64,000 bases of DNA from Lachnospiraceae bacterium (lineage in GTDB: Bacteria > Bacillota > Clostridia > Lachnospirales > Lachnospiraceae): positions 1 through 64,000 of the forward strand of contig JAIKXN010000023.1 of the NCBI GenBank assembly GCA_024684055.1, written 5' to 3'. Positions 51,636-60,131 of this stretch are shown here, in pieces. The notes under the pieces are model-generated. The model was given only the letters and a program-made list of their open reading frames with translations, did no database searches and was not told where the DNA came from. Within the stretch, counting starts at the first letter, position 1, and every line of letters starts with the position of its first letter. The position numbers were made by a program, and so were the translations under genes.

Positions 51636-53168
51636 TCAGGCTTTAGCTTCTTGTTTTTTGTTTCCGAAAATAAATTTAAGTCCGAAAAGCATTCCTACGG
51701 TAAGTACACCGCCTGCAATGAGGCAGATAACCGCATTCTGCAAAAATCCTGCAATAATGTAAGTTACAAAGGAAACTGCCGCTACCGAGATTGCGTAAGG
51801 AAGCTGACTCGATACATGATTTACATGCTCAATCTGAGCACCGGCCGAAGCCATGATCGTTGTATCCGAGATAGGTGAACAGTGGTCACCGCAGACTGCG
51901 CCTGCGCAGCATGCCGAAATACCGATAATGAAAAGTGTGGATTCCGGAGGGAATATCGCGGTAACAATGGGAATAAGAATTCCGAATGTTCCCCATGATG
52001 TACCTGTTGAGAATGCAAGGAAGCAGGCTACAAGGAAAATAACCGCAGGAAGGAAACTGTAAAGGCTTCCTGCCGCGCCTTCCATAAGACCGCTTACAAA
52101 TACATCGGCTTCAAGTGCGGAAGTCATTGACTTAAGCGATACGGCAAGCGTAAGAATAAGCATTGCGGGAACCATTGCGGTAAATCCTTTGGGAATGCAT
52201 TCCATGGCATCCTTAAAGGAGATCACTCTTCTGATCACAAGGTAAATGATCGTAATCACAAGTGCAATAAGAGCGCCCCAGGGAAGTCCTACGGTTGAAT
52301 CCGTATTACCGAATGCATTGATGAAATCACCTGCACATTCCGTTCCGCCCCAAATGTCTTCACCGAAGAAACCTCCGACGTAAATCATACCGATTATACA
52401 TGTAATGATAAGAACCGCTACAGGTAAAATAAGATCGATGACTTTTCCTCTCGGATTAATCTTAGTTTCATCCTTGTTCTTAAGTCCTCCGACATCACCT
52501 TCCGCAGCTGCTTTTTCAAACTTGACCATCGGACCGAAATCGAATTTAAGAAGTATCAGTCCGATAACAAATACAAATGTAAGAAGTGAATAATAATTGA
52601 AAATGATCGCCTTACAGAAAAGCTGGATTCCGTTTATTCCGGTACCCATATCCGCAGCAACACTCGAAACAGCCGCAGCCCATGAAGAAATGGGTGCGAT
52701 CATACAGATAGGTGCTGCAGTCGCATCGATAAGATATGCAAGTTTTGCTCTGGAAATCTTTTTTGAATCCGTAATGGGTCTCATAACGGAACCTACGGTA
52801 AGGCAGTTGAAATAGTCGTCAACAAAGATAAGAACACCCAGAACGAATGTCGCGATCTGTGCGCCGATCTTTGTCTTGATATTCTTTTCAGCCCATCTTC
52901 CGAAAGCGGCAGAACCGCCGGCTGAATTGATAAGAGCTACTATAATTCCCAAAAGAATCAGGAAAAGAAAAATTCCGGCATTTCCCGTTATCGCGGAAAT
53001 AAGTCCGTCATTGACGATCGTGTCTATAGTGCCGACGGGATCGAATCCGGTAACGAATAACGCTCCTATGATAATTCCGACAAAAAGCGATGAGTACGCT
53101 TCTTTTGTTATCAGGGCCAGGATGATCGCCACAAGAGGCGGAACCAGGGCCCAAAAAGTACCTTTCAT
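51636..53168 (-). CDS. NhaC-family Na+/H+ antiporter, 510 aa
   Basis: About 12 membrane helices. ALVPPLVAIILALITKEAYSS-type start, GDHCSPISDTTIMAS (a conserved NhaC segment with charged residues in the membrane) and FSTGTSWGTFGIL. Exports Na+ for H+, or a related organic-anion exchange as in other NhaC members. Own terminator; no partner gene evident. Confidence 0.92.
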   Translation of the reverse strand: MKGTFWALVPPLVAIILALITKEAYSSLFVGIIIGALFVTGFDPVGTIDTIVNDGLISAITGNAGIFLFLILLGIIVALINSAGGSAAFGRWAEKNIKTKIGAQIATFVLGVLIFVDDYFNCLTVGSVMRPITDSKKISRAKLAYLIDATAAPICMIAPISSWAAAVSSVAADMGTGINGIQLFCKAIIFNYYSLLTFVFVIGLILLKFDFGPMVKFEKAAAEGDVGGLKNKDETKINPRGKVIDLILPVAVLIITCIIGMIYVGGFFGEDIWGGTECAGDFINAFGNTDSTVGLPWGALIALVITIIYLVIRRVISFKDAMECIPKGFTAMVPAMLILTLAVSLKSMTSALEADVFVSGLMEGAAGSLYSFLPAVIFLVACFLAFSTGTSWGTFGILIPIVTAIFPPESTLFIIGISACCAGAVCGDHCSPISDTTIMASAGAQIEHVNHVSSQLPYAISVAAVSFVTYIIAGFLQNAVICLIAGGVLTVGMLFGLKFIFGNKKQEAKA

Positions 53169-53248
53169 GTTGTGTCCTCCCTGTTACATGATTTTTGCCA
53201 AATACAATAATATTTTAGTATATAAAACGCGATATGAAAAGCCATTTA

Positions 53249-54667
53249 TTATTTTTCTGAAATGACTTTTAAAATCAGTTCCCGTGTTCTCTCAACGCTT
53301 TCAAGATCAAGTCTTTCACGCGTTGTGTGAATGTTTAAAATATTCGGTCCTATCGAAACACAGTCGAGGTCTTTTTTCTTTTCAAGAAGAATGCCGCACT
53401 CAAGTCCCGCATGAACTCCGCAGACAACGGGATCTTTTTTGTAAAGCTCTTTGTAAGCATTGACAATTCTTTTCGTGAGAACGGAATTACTATTGAATTC
53501 CCATCCCGGATAATTGCCTGTCAGAGCAAGTTCGCATCCCCTGTTTGCAAGAATCGTTCCCAGCTTTTCTTTTAATTTTTCTTTCTCGGCTTCAACGGAG
53601 CTTCTTAAGCAGAAATCCAGCTTGAAGCCTTCATCATCAAGTCTCATGACACCGAGGTTAAGGCTTGTTTCAACCATATCGATACCGCTGCACATATTTA
53701 TAACGCCATCGGGTACTTCCGTGAGTATTTCTGCGATGACCTTTGTTTTGTCAATACAGTTGATCTGTCCGTCTTTCCCATTCTCAACGGGCGTCACGAT
53801 TATCTGAACATTGTCTTCAATGCCTTTATACTCATTTGAGATTTTTTCATCAAATGCATTTACCGTTTCGGCCATTTTTTCAAAAGGCATGTCCGTGGCG
53901 ATTAACATCGAAGCAGCCGCAGGAATGGCATTATCCTTTTCGCCGCCTGAAATATCGATTAAATCCGTTTGTGCCTTATCCGAGATTTCTTTTAAAAGCC
54001 TTCCGAGAACTATGCAGGCATTTGCTCTTCCTTCATGAATGGAAGTGCCGGAATGACCGCCCTTAAAACCTTTAAGCGCAATCGAATAAAGATTTCCGTG
54101 CAAAGAGACATTTCTCTCAGATTTTAAAAGGGAAAGCATTCTGACACCGCCTGCACAGGATGTCGTAATCACACCCTCTTCTTCGGAGTCAACGTTAATG
54201 AGATACTTGCCGGTTATCCCCGAAAGATCGATCCCAACGGCACCGTCCATACCGACTTCTTCATTTACCGTAATTATGCATTCGAGTTTCGGATGCTTTA
54301 TTTCATCATCAGAAAGGATCTCGAGCATGTAAGCAATCGCAATTCCGTCATCTCCGCCGAGAGAAGTTCCTTTCGCAAAAAGATAACCGTCTTTTTCTTC
54401 AAGCGTAAGGCCTTCTTTTTCAAGATCCTTTTCAACGCCTTCATCCTTTACGGCCACCATATCCATATGTCCCTGAAGAACGATTCCGAGAACGTTTTCG
54501 TATCCATCGGATGCTTCCTTTACGATGATAATGTTTTTCAGATTGTCCTGTTTATACTCCAGACCGTGTTTTTTCGCAAATTCTACAAGATAATCGCTGA
54601 TTTTGTCGATATTGTAAGAACCGTGCGGTATTGAACATATTTCCTTAAAATAATCAATCGTTTTCAT
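53249..54667 (-). CDS. pepD: Aminoacyl-histidine dipeptidase (PepD, M20C), 472 aa
   Basis: Zinc-dependent cytosolic dipeptidase releasing His from Xaa-His dipeptides such as carnosine. Seen: LQGHMDMVAVKD, GTSLGGDDGIAIAYMLEIL and EEVGMDGAVGIDLS, with the lid domain in the middle and C-terminal GVHAGLECG carrying a metal ligand. Length typical. Its ATG lies in the last codons of the protease gene upstream (14-bp overlap). Confidence 0.94.
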   Translation of the reverse strand: MKTIDYFKEICSIPHGSYNIDKISDYLVEFAKKHGLEYKQDNLKNIIIVKEASDGYENVLGIVLQGHMDMVAVKDEGVEKDLEKEGLTLEEKDGYLFAKGTSLGGDDGIAIAYMLEILSDDEIKHPKLECIITVNEEVGMDGAVGIDLSGITGKYLINVDSEEEGVITTSCAGGVRMLSLLKSERNVSLHGNLYSIALKGFKGGHSGTSIHEGRANACIVLGRLLKEISDKAQTDLIDISGGEKDNAIPAAASMLIATDMPFEKMAETVNAFDEKISNEYKGIEDNVQIIVTPVENGKDGQINCIDKTKVIAEILTEVPDGVINMCSGIDMVETSLNLGVMRLDDEGFKLDFCLRSSVEAEKEKLKEKLGTILANRGCELALTGNYPGWEFNSNSVLTKRIVNAYKELYKKDPVVCGVHAGLECGILLEKKKDLDCVSIGPNILNIHTTRERLDLESVERTRELILKVISEK

Positions 54668-55400
54668 TCGTATCTCCTTTATACTGTAAAGTCCACTGCA
54701 AATATTCGTTTTTCAGTTCATATGCGGGAATCAGGGCGCCTTCTGTATCGGTAGCCGCGATGATCATTCCCACAAGTCTGTCATTTTCGTCAAATACGCC
54801 CTCGCCTGACATTCCCGGCAAAACCTCTCCGAGAAAAAGGCCTACCTCGGAGCCAAGCTCATAAATAAACTTTGAGCCTTCCACCCATTTGCCCTTGACA
54901 TATTCGATCTCGGCATCACTCATTTCAGTCGCAAAATAAACCGTCTGACCGAGTTTCATATTGTCATAATCTTCCTTGGTGCAGATTTCTGCTGCTTTTG
55001 CAGACCGTAAAGTTTCCCCGGCAGCATCTTTGTAAATCCTTATCACAGCAGCGTCATAATCCTTAAAGTAACTGTATACTTCGGAATCGACTCTTTTTCC
55101 GTTTCCGAATTCAACGGTGACTTTATTCTCCGTTTCAACCAGATGTCTGGATGTTAAAATATCCATGTGATCATCTGTTACGGCTATGATTATTCCTCTT
55201 CCGTTAAATATGTCCGCATATATTTCAACCTGGCTTAGATTCCTGTATTTGGGGTCTCTTAAACGGATTGCATCAGTCGCTTCTTTGATGTAAAGAAATC
55301 CGAAAAGAATTACGAAAATGATCAGCAGAATGCAGATTACGAGTTCGATAAGTTCCTTATAAGATTTTTCTTTTGTTTCAGATTGTGAATTGTCAGTCAT
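54654..55400 (-). CDS. Membrane-anchored trypsin-like serine protease, 248 aa
   Basis: A short cytosolic Lys/Glu N-terminus, one transmembrane helix (about 17-38) and an extracytoplasmic chymotrypsin-fold domain. The catalytic triad fits His86 (ILTSRHLVE), Asp116 (YDAAVIRI) and Ser198 (PGMSGEGVF). There is no PDZ domain, unlike HtrA/DegP, so it is a short single-domain relative. Substrate unknown. ATG 55400 with AAGGGA upstream. Coupled to pepD by overlap. Confidence 0.8.
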   Translation of the reverse strand: MTDNSQSETKEKSYKELIELVICILLIIFVILFGFLYIKEATDAIRLRDPKYRNLSQVEIYADIFNGRGIIIAVTDDHMDILTSRHLVETENKVTVEFGNGKRVDSEVYSYFKDYDAAVIRIYKDAAGETLRSAKAAEICTKEDYDNMKLGQTVYFATEMSDAEIEYVKGKWVEGSKFIYELGSEVGLFLGEVLPGMSGEGVFDENDRLVGMIIAATDTEGALIPAYELKNEYLQWTLQYKGDTNEND

Positions 55401-55433
55401 AATAATCCCTTGATAAAAAACTTTATACAAACA

Positions 55434-55458
55434 ATGCTGTCGCAATCTGCGACAGCAT
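55434..55458 (-). terminator. Terminator after sufBD
   Basis: Perfect 11-bp arms ATGCTGTCGCA and TGCGACAGCAT around ATC, with a short T-containing tail on the minus strand and a longer T run on the plus side. Confidence 0.8.
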
Positions 55459-55469
55459 AATTCATTTTT

Positions 55470-56387
55470 TTATTTCAAAAATCCGTTTACAATTTCTTTT
55501 TCGGCTTCTTCTTCGGTAAGTCCGAGAGTCATAAGTTTAATTAACTGCTCTCCCGCAATCTTACCGATTGCCGCTTCGTGAATAAGTGCTGCATCGACAC
55601 TGTTCGCGGTTAATGCGGGAATCGCCTCCACGCACGCTTTATCCATGATGATCGCATCGCATTCGCTGTGTCCGTGGCAGGCATTATTTCCGTTGATTTC
55701 AGATTTGAATACCTGCTTTGACTCATTCTTGGCAACCGATCTCGAAATAAGATTTGCGCTTGAATTTTCACCGTCAAGGTCAACCGTAAAATCCGTTTGT
55801 GCAAGCTGTTTGTCATGTGTCATGATCTTTTCTTTTATAACAAGACTTGCGTTATCAAGCAGTTTTGCTTTGGTAAGTCTTTTCGTGGAATCGACACCCT
55901 CTATCTGAACGGTATCCATTTCCATGTAAGCGCCTTCACGAAGAAGAATGTTAGTTTCGGGATTCATGATTCTCTCTCCGGTTCCTTCTCCAGTTCCGTA
56001 ATGCTTCTCAACATATTTTACTTTTGAATTCTTTCCGATATCGAAGGAATGAATACCCGAATGTTCGCTTGTTTCTTTTCCGCCGTTATGAATACCGCAG
56101 CCTGCGATGATCGTCACGTCACAGTTTTCTCCGATAAAGAAATCGTTGTAAACCGATTCCTTTAATCCCGACTGTGCAATTATAACGGGAATGTGAACGC
56201 TTTCTTTCTGTGTATTGTCTTTAATGATGATATCGATTCCGGGTTTATCGGTCTTTGTTACGATATCTATGTTTGCCGAAACGTTTCTCGAAAGCAGCTG
56301 TCCGTCTTTTCTTATGTTGTATGCTCCAACCGGTATTTCATGAAGTCCCGCAACCTGTTCGAGCAGATCTTTTGTAATCTTATCCAT
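55470..56387 (-). CDS. sufB: Short SufB/SufD-family Fe-S assembly scaffold, 305 aa
   Basis: Beta-helix SufBD core (about 60-270) with the terminal IHEAAIGKIAGEQLIKLMTLGLTEEEA-type helix that docks SufC. It is about 150 residues shorter than SufB of E. coli and lacks a recognisable N-terminal extension. Paired only with SufC, it resembles the minimal two-gene SUF-like (SMS) systems described in many anaerobes. Whether it behaves as SufB or SufD is not settled. AGGAGG precedes the ATG. Confidence 0.88.
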   Translation of the reverse strand: MDKITKDLLEQVAGLHEIPVGAYNIRKDGQLLSRNVSANIDIVTKTDKPGIDIIIKDNTQKESVHIPVIIAQSGLKESVYNDFFIGENCDVTIIAGCGIHNGGKETSEHSGIHSFDIGKNSKVKYVEKHYGTGEGTGERIMNPETNILLREGAYMEMDTVQIEGVDSTKRLTKAKLLDNASLVIKEKIMTHDKQLAQTDFTVDLDGENSSANLISRSVAKNESKQVFKSEINGNNACHGHSECDAIIMDKACVEAIPALTANSVDAALIHEAAIGKIAGEQLIKLMTLGLTEEEAEKEIVNGFLK

Positions 56388-56397
56388 TGCCGACCTC

Positions 56398-57123
56398 CTA
56401 TAATTTTTCCGTCAGTACCGAGCATCCCGGGCCATCCATCAAAAGTCCCGGAAGTACATCGTCTTTTTTGCCGATATTGACTATTTCACCGTTTGAAAGC
56501 ACTACGATCTTATCCGCAATATTTAAAATTCTTTCCTGATGTGAAATGATGATAATGCTTCCGCCTGATTTATCATGCATTTTTTCAAACACTTTGATAA
56601 GGCTCTGGAAGCTCCATAAATCGATTCCCGCTTCGGGTTCATCGAAGATTGAAAAAGAAGTTCCTCTTGCCATTGTCATGGCAATCTCGATTCTTTTTGC
56701 CTCTCCGCCCGATAACGAAGAATTCAGTTCACGGTTGATGTAATCTTTTGCGCAAAGACCTACTTCGGAAAGATATCCGCACGCTTCCGTAGTGGAAATC
56801 GGATGTCCTACCGCATATGTAATAAGATCTTTTACGGTAATTCCTTTAAATCTTACAGGCTGCTGAAAAGCAAAACTGATGCCTTCCTTTGCTCTTTCGG
56901 TAATACTGAAATCCGTAATGTCTTTTCCGTCAAGCAGAATGCTTCCGGATGTGGGTTTTACAATACCTGCGATAATTTTCGCAAGCGTTGATTTACCGCC
57001 GCCGTTAGGGCCTGTAATAGCAATAAATCTTTCATCGAGTGTCAGATTTATATTCTTAAGTATCTCTTTGTTTTTTTCACTTTCTTCGGATACTTCATAA
57101 GAAATATTCTTTAATTCAAGCAT
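56398..57123 (-). CDS. sufC: Fe-S assembly ABC ATPase SufC, 241 aa
   Basis: Cytosolic ABC-type ATPase that drives conformational change of the SufBD scaffold. Seen: Walker A GPNGGGKSTL, Q-loop FAFQQPVRF, signature LSGGEAKRIE, Walker B FSIFDEPEAGID and H-loop IIISHQE. Directly precedes the scaffold gene (10-bp gap). No sufS or sufU is adjacent. Confidence 0.94.
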   Translation of the reverse strand: MLELKNISYEVSEESEKNKEILKNINLTLDERFIAITGPNGGGKSTLAKIIAGIVKPTSGSILLDGKDITDFSITERAKEGISFAFQQPVRFKGITVKDLITYAVGHPISTTEACGYLSEVGLCAKDYINRELNSSLSGGEAKRIEIAMTMARGTSFSIFDEPEAGIDLWSFQSLIKVFEKMHDKSGGSIIIISHQERILNIADKIVVLSNGEIVNIGKKDDVLPGLLMDGPGCSVLTEKL

Positions 57124-57155
57124 ATCTAAACCTCTTGTTTATATCTGAAATCATA

Positions 57156-58421
57156 TCAGAAATTATATGAATTTTTTCCGGATCTTTTAACCTTGTACAT
57201 GTTTCTGTCAGCCTTGTCGAAAAGACGTTTAAAACCTGTTCCGTCCTGAGGAGAAACCGCAATACCGACACTGGCTTTAATGACATACTTTTCTTTCTCG
57301 CCTATGGGATTGTTTGCGAAGTTCTCAAACAGTTTCTTTAACTTCTCGTTTACTGAAGACATGTCGAGGATATCCCTGCAGAATACGAGGAATTCGTCCC
57401 CGCCAATTCTGGCTCTTATATCATTCTGTCCGAATGTATCTTTAAGAAGCTGCGCCGTGCTCATAAGAACCTGGTCGCCGAATCTGTGTCCGTAATTATC
57501 GTTTACGCTCTTAAAATCATCAAGATCGATGATCAAAAGAGCATTCGTTCTGTCCTTACCGTCATCATTAAAATATTCTTCGATAATTTCCTTGACGCAT
57601 GCATTATTGTAAAGTCCGGTAAGGGAATCTCTCTGTGCTTTGTTTTTGTATTCGATACTTGATTCTTTTAATGCATCTATATCATGAAGGCTGCCGATAA
57701 GTCCGACTTTTTTGCCGCTCTCGTCATGAAGGATATCGCAGTCTATCTCATACCATCTGTAATCATCATCCGGGCTTTTTCTCATTCTGACTTCAAGCCT
57801 GGAATTCGAACCGTTTTTAAGAAGATTGCTCACTTTCTGTTCATCTTCGGGATGGAACATTTTTTCTCTGATGATCTTTTTCGAATAGTTTTCCATTTTA
57901 ATCCATCTGCTGTCACCGAAAGCGTCTTTCATAAGAACGTTTTTGTTGAATACTTTCATCAGATCTTCTTCGAAATCGTATTCAAACAGATCATCGTCGC
58001 TGTTTCTGATAACCGCAAGAAGTCTTTCCTGCTCAAGCATGTAATTGGCCTGAGCTTTTTTTATCTCGGTAATGTCCGTTAAAGCGCAAAGAACATAATT
58101 ACCGTCATTTTCTTCGCTGACTTCAGCTTCTATAACGGTAATGATCTTCGTCGAGTCCAAACGCGTAAGTTTAAGTTCCTGCTTAACGGATTTTTTCGTT
58201 CCGTCACAGTTTCGAAGTTTTTCACGAAGGGATGTGATGTCCTCTTCATCGAAAACTCTGGTGTAATCCCTGATGAAAACTTCACTCATCTGCGCATCGT
58301 TATATCCGACCATAGAGAGAAACTTAAGATTGTAAATAAAGTTAGGTCTGCCTATCTTATTTACAAGCAGTCCGGCCACCGGTATTCTGTTGAAAAATTC
58401 CAAATCATTTGAATGCGCCAT
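57156..58421 (-). CDS. PAS-PAS-GGDEF diguanylate cyclase, 421 aa
   Basis: Two N-terminal PAS-like domains (about 1-120 and 130-255, with RIPVAGLLVNKIGRPNF and EVRMRKSPDDDYRWYEID) and a GGDEF domain (about 260-421) with intact RIGGDEF. The position of the I-site reads GQND, lacking Arg, so product inhibition may be lost. Soluble; cue unknown. Own strong promoter (58488-58516). Confidence 0.93.
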   Translation of the reverse strand: MAHSNDLEFFNRIPVAGLLVNKIGRPNFIYNLKFLSMVGYNDAQMSEVFIRDYTRVFDEEDITSLREKLRNCDGTKKSVKQELKLTRLDSTKIITVIEAEVSEENDGNYVLCALTDITEIKKAQANYMLEQERLLAVIRNSDDDLFEYDFEEDLMKVFNKNVLMKDAFGDSRWIKMENYSKKIIREKMFHPEDEQKVSNLLKNGSNSRLEVRMRKSPDDDYRWYEIDCDILHDESGKKVGLIGSLHDIDALKESSIEYKNKAQRDSLTGLYNNACVKEIIEEYFNDDGKDRTNALLIIDLDDFKSVNDNYGHRFGDQVLMSTAQLLKDTFGQNDIRARIGGDEFLVFCRDILDMSSVNEKLKKLFENFANNPIGEKEKYVIKASVGIAVSPQDGTGFKRLFDKADRNMYKVKRSGKNSYNF

Positions 58422-58487
58422 TTCAATAATCCCCGAATTTATACTCCGGTTTTGCCTTTGGGCAGAATTACGATGTTTAACTAATTT

Positions 58488-58516
58488 ATTATAAATAAAT
58501 CTTCGTTTCGTGTCAA
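58488..58516 (-). promoter_or_regulatory. Promoter of the PAS-GGDEF gene
   Basis: On the minus strand perfect consensus TTGACA (58516-58511), 17-bp spacer, TATAAT (58493-58488), about 65 nt before the start codon. Confidence 0.8.
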
Positions 58517-58672
58517 TTTCACCATCGGTTCCGTGAAGTAAACTTTTTTTCGGTCTGACAATATGGAAATGTATTATTCATTCTTCCGTCAACCGAATAT
58601 TCTGTCTTTTCTGAGGGTGCAAACTTATTGCAGGTTTGGAAAAAAACGAAACACATAAATCAGTCTTAATAC

Positions 58673-58707
58673 AAGAAAAAGCTTTCGATGTAACAATCGA
58701 AAGCTTT
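58673..58707 (-). terminator. Terminator after the small alarmone synthetase gene
   Basis: Perfect 12-bp arms AAAGCTTTCGAT (58678-58689) and ATCGAAAGCTTT (58696-58707) around a 6-nt loop, followed on the minus strand by a short T run. Confidence 0.88.
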
Positions 58708-58713
58708 AATCTT

Positions 58714-59409
58714 TTAATTCATCATTTCCGGATATTTCGGGTAGATCTGATTCTTTATATCCTGCATTTTGGAATCCATCTCGGTAATAGTATTGGCACA
58801 GTCAAGAAGCTGTGCATAAATTGATTGCGATATTTCTTCGGTAAGATCTTTTTTGTAACGCATTTCGTGTTCAAGACTTGCCCAGAAATCCATGGCAATC
58901 GTTCTAAGCTGAACTTCGACTTTGAGATATTCCTTATGTTCCGAAAAGAACACGGGTATCTCAACTATCATGTGATAACTTCTGTATCCGTTGGGCTTGG
59001 GAGCACGGATGTAATCTTTGTAATTAACAAGTTTGATATCATCCTGTTTCAGAATCATGTCTGCGATTTCGTAAATGTCATCAACGAAAGGACAGATAAC
59101 TCTGATCCCGGCCACGTCGTGTATCTCATCCTGAATGTTGTCGAATGTAAAATCAAGATTTTTTCTGTTCAGTTTATCGCGTATACTCTTGATTGTTTTA
59201 ATTCTCGAGTATATCGCATGTATCGGATTCCTTTTATTTTTGATCTGAAGTTCTTCGTTAAGTACTTCGAATTTCGTACGTATTTCCTTGATGGCGCAGG
59301 AGTATTTGGTCATCAGCTCTTTGTACTGATCTAAAACAACGAGCATTTCCTCACCCGAAAGCTGGTCTTTGAGCTCGTTAATCAGCATCACATTTTCTTC
59401 GTTTTGCAT
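58714..59409 (-). CDS. Small alarmone synthetase (RelQ/RelP type GTP pyrophosphokinase), 231 aa
   Basis: Single-domain (p)ppGpp synthetase without hydrolase or regulatory domains. Seen: YSRIKTIKSIRDKL, VAGIRVICPFVDDIYEIADMI, KDYIRAPKPNGYRSYHMIVE and a final region VEVQLRTIAMDFWASLEHEMRYK matching the synthetase fold. It complements the bifunctional Rel protein at 25692-27992; small synthetases often respond to cell-wall or alkaline stress in Firmicutes. AAGGGGG precedes the ATG. Confidence 0.9.
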   Translation of the reverse strand: MQNEENVMLINELKDQLSGEEMLVVLDQYKELMTKYSCAIKEIRTKFEVLNEELQIKNKRNPIHAIYSRIKTIKSIRDKLNRKNLDFTFDNIQDEIHDVAGIRVICPFVDDIYEIADMILKQDDIKLVNYKDYIRAPKPNGYRSYHMIVEIPVFFSEHKEYLKVEVQLRTIAMDFWASLEHEMRYKKDLTEEISQSIYAQLLDCANTITEMDSKMQDIKNQIYPKYPEMMN

Positions 59410-59440
59410 TTGTTACCCCCTTTTTGCATGATAATATTCT

Positions 59441-59470
59441 ATCATACACAGCATCAAAAGTGTATATCAA
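59441..59470 (-). promoter_or_regulatory. Possible promoter of the small alarmone synthetase
   Basis: On the minus strand TTGATA (59470-59465), 18-bp spacer, TATGAT (59446-59441), about 35 nt from the start codon. Confidence 0.4.
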
Positions 59471-59572
59471 TTATGTTAAATTATTGTTAACAAGATTGTT
59501 TATTTAACACAATTACGACAGCTTGAAAATCTTATTTGATCCGCTCGAAAAAGGGGCAAAAAGTCTTTAAGA

Positions 59573-60025
59573 TCAATACCTCTCGGCATTTCCTTTTTTA
59601 TATTCTTCAAAAAGTTTTACGCACTCTTCCCTTCCGTTTTCCTTAAGTTCAAGAATATTTCCGACACCGTTTAAAAAGTCATAAAACTTGTCGTCTCTGA
59701 AACCTATCGAATCGGTATCTTTTACATTGCAGCCGTAATATACTTTTCCGATATTGGCCCACATGATCGCGCCCAGACACATGGGACATGGTTCTGCTGT
59801 TGTATATAATTCGCTTCCGGACAGATCGTGAGTTCCCATATTCACGCAGGCATCTCTTATCGCCTCCATCTCACCGTGGCATGTCGGATCTTTTTTCAAA
59901 AGCACCCGGTTATGTCCTCTTCCGATTATCTTTCCGTCCTTTACTATAACGGATCCGAAAGGACCGCCATGTTTGTTGTTTATTCCTTCATATGCTTCTT
60001 TCAAAGCCTCATTCATATAATCCAT
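59573..60025 (-). CDS. Guanine deaminase-like nucleoside/base deaminase, 150 aa
   Basis: Zinc-dependent cytidine-deaminase-fold enzyme. Seen: zinc ligand and proton-shuttle Glu in CHGEMEAIRDA (HGE where most have HAE) and EPCPMCLGAIMWANI with both zinc Cys. The sequence around KVYYGCNVKDTDSIGFRDDKFYDFL is closer to B. subtilis GuaD (guanine to xanthine) than to TadA. AAGGAAC precedes the ATG. An inverted repeat lies at 60065-60091 beside a TATAAT. Confidence 0.85.
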   Translation of the reverse strand: MDYMNEALKEAYEGINNKHGGPFGSVIVKDGKIIGRGHNRVLLKKDPTCHGEMEAIRDACVNMGTHDLSGSELYTTAEPCPMCLGAIMWANIGKVYYGCNVKDTDSIGFRDDKFYDFLNGVGNILELKENGREECVKLFEEYKKGNAERY

Positions 60026-60064
60026 ATTTTTGTTCCTTAATTTTTTTCTTAATAATAGTATTAT

Positions 60065-60091
60065 AGTCGAATTGACAGAATCAATCCGACT
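60065..60091. promoter_or_regulatory. Inverted repeat adjacent to the likely guanine deaminase -10 box
   Basis: AGTCGAATTGA (60065-60075) and TCAATCCGACT (60081-60091) with one mismatch (G-U in RNA), loop CAGAA. On the minus strand TATAAT (60065-60060) touches the repeat, suggesting an operator for the deaminase gene. On the plus strand it is followed by TTTTTT like a terminator, but no plus-strand gene ends here. Confidence 0.4.
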
Positions 60092-60131
60092 TTTTTAACA
60101 AAATAATAAAATTAATTTCTGCTGAAATCTT

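Larger units (their letters stand above)
58422..58713. promoter_or_regulatory. Gap between the PAS-GGDEF gene and the small alarmone synthetase gene
   Basis: 292 bp without a gene. It holds the consensus promoter of the PAS-GGDEF gene (58488-58516) on the left and the terminator of the alarmone synthetase (58673-58707) on the right; nothing further was recognised in the middle. Confidence 0.75.
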
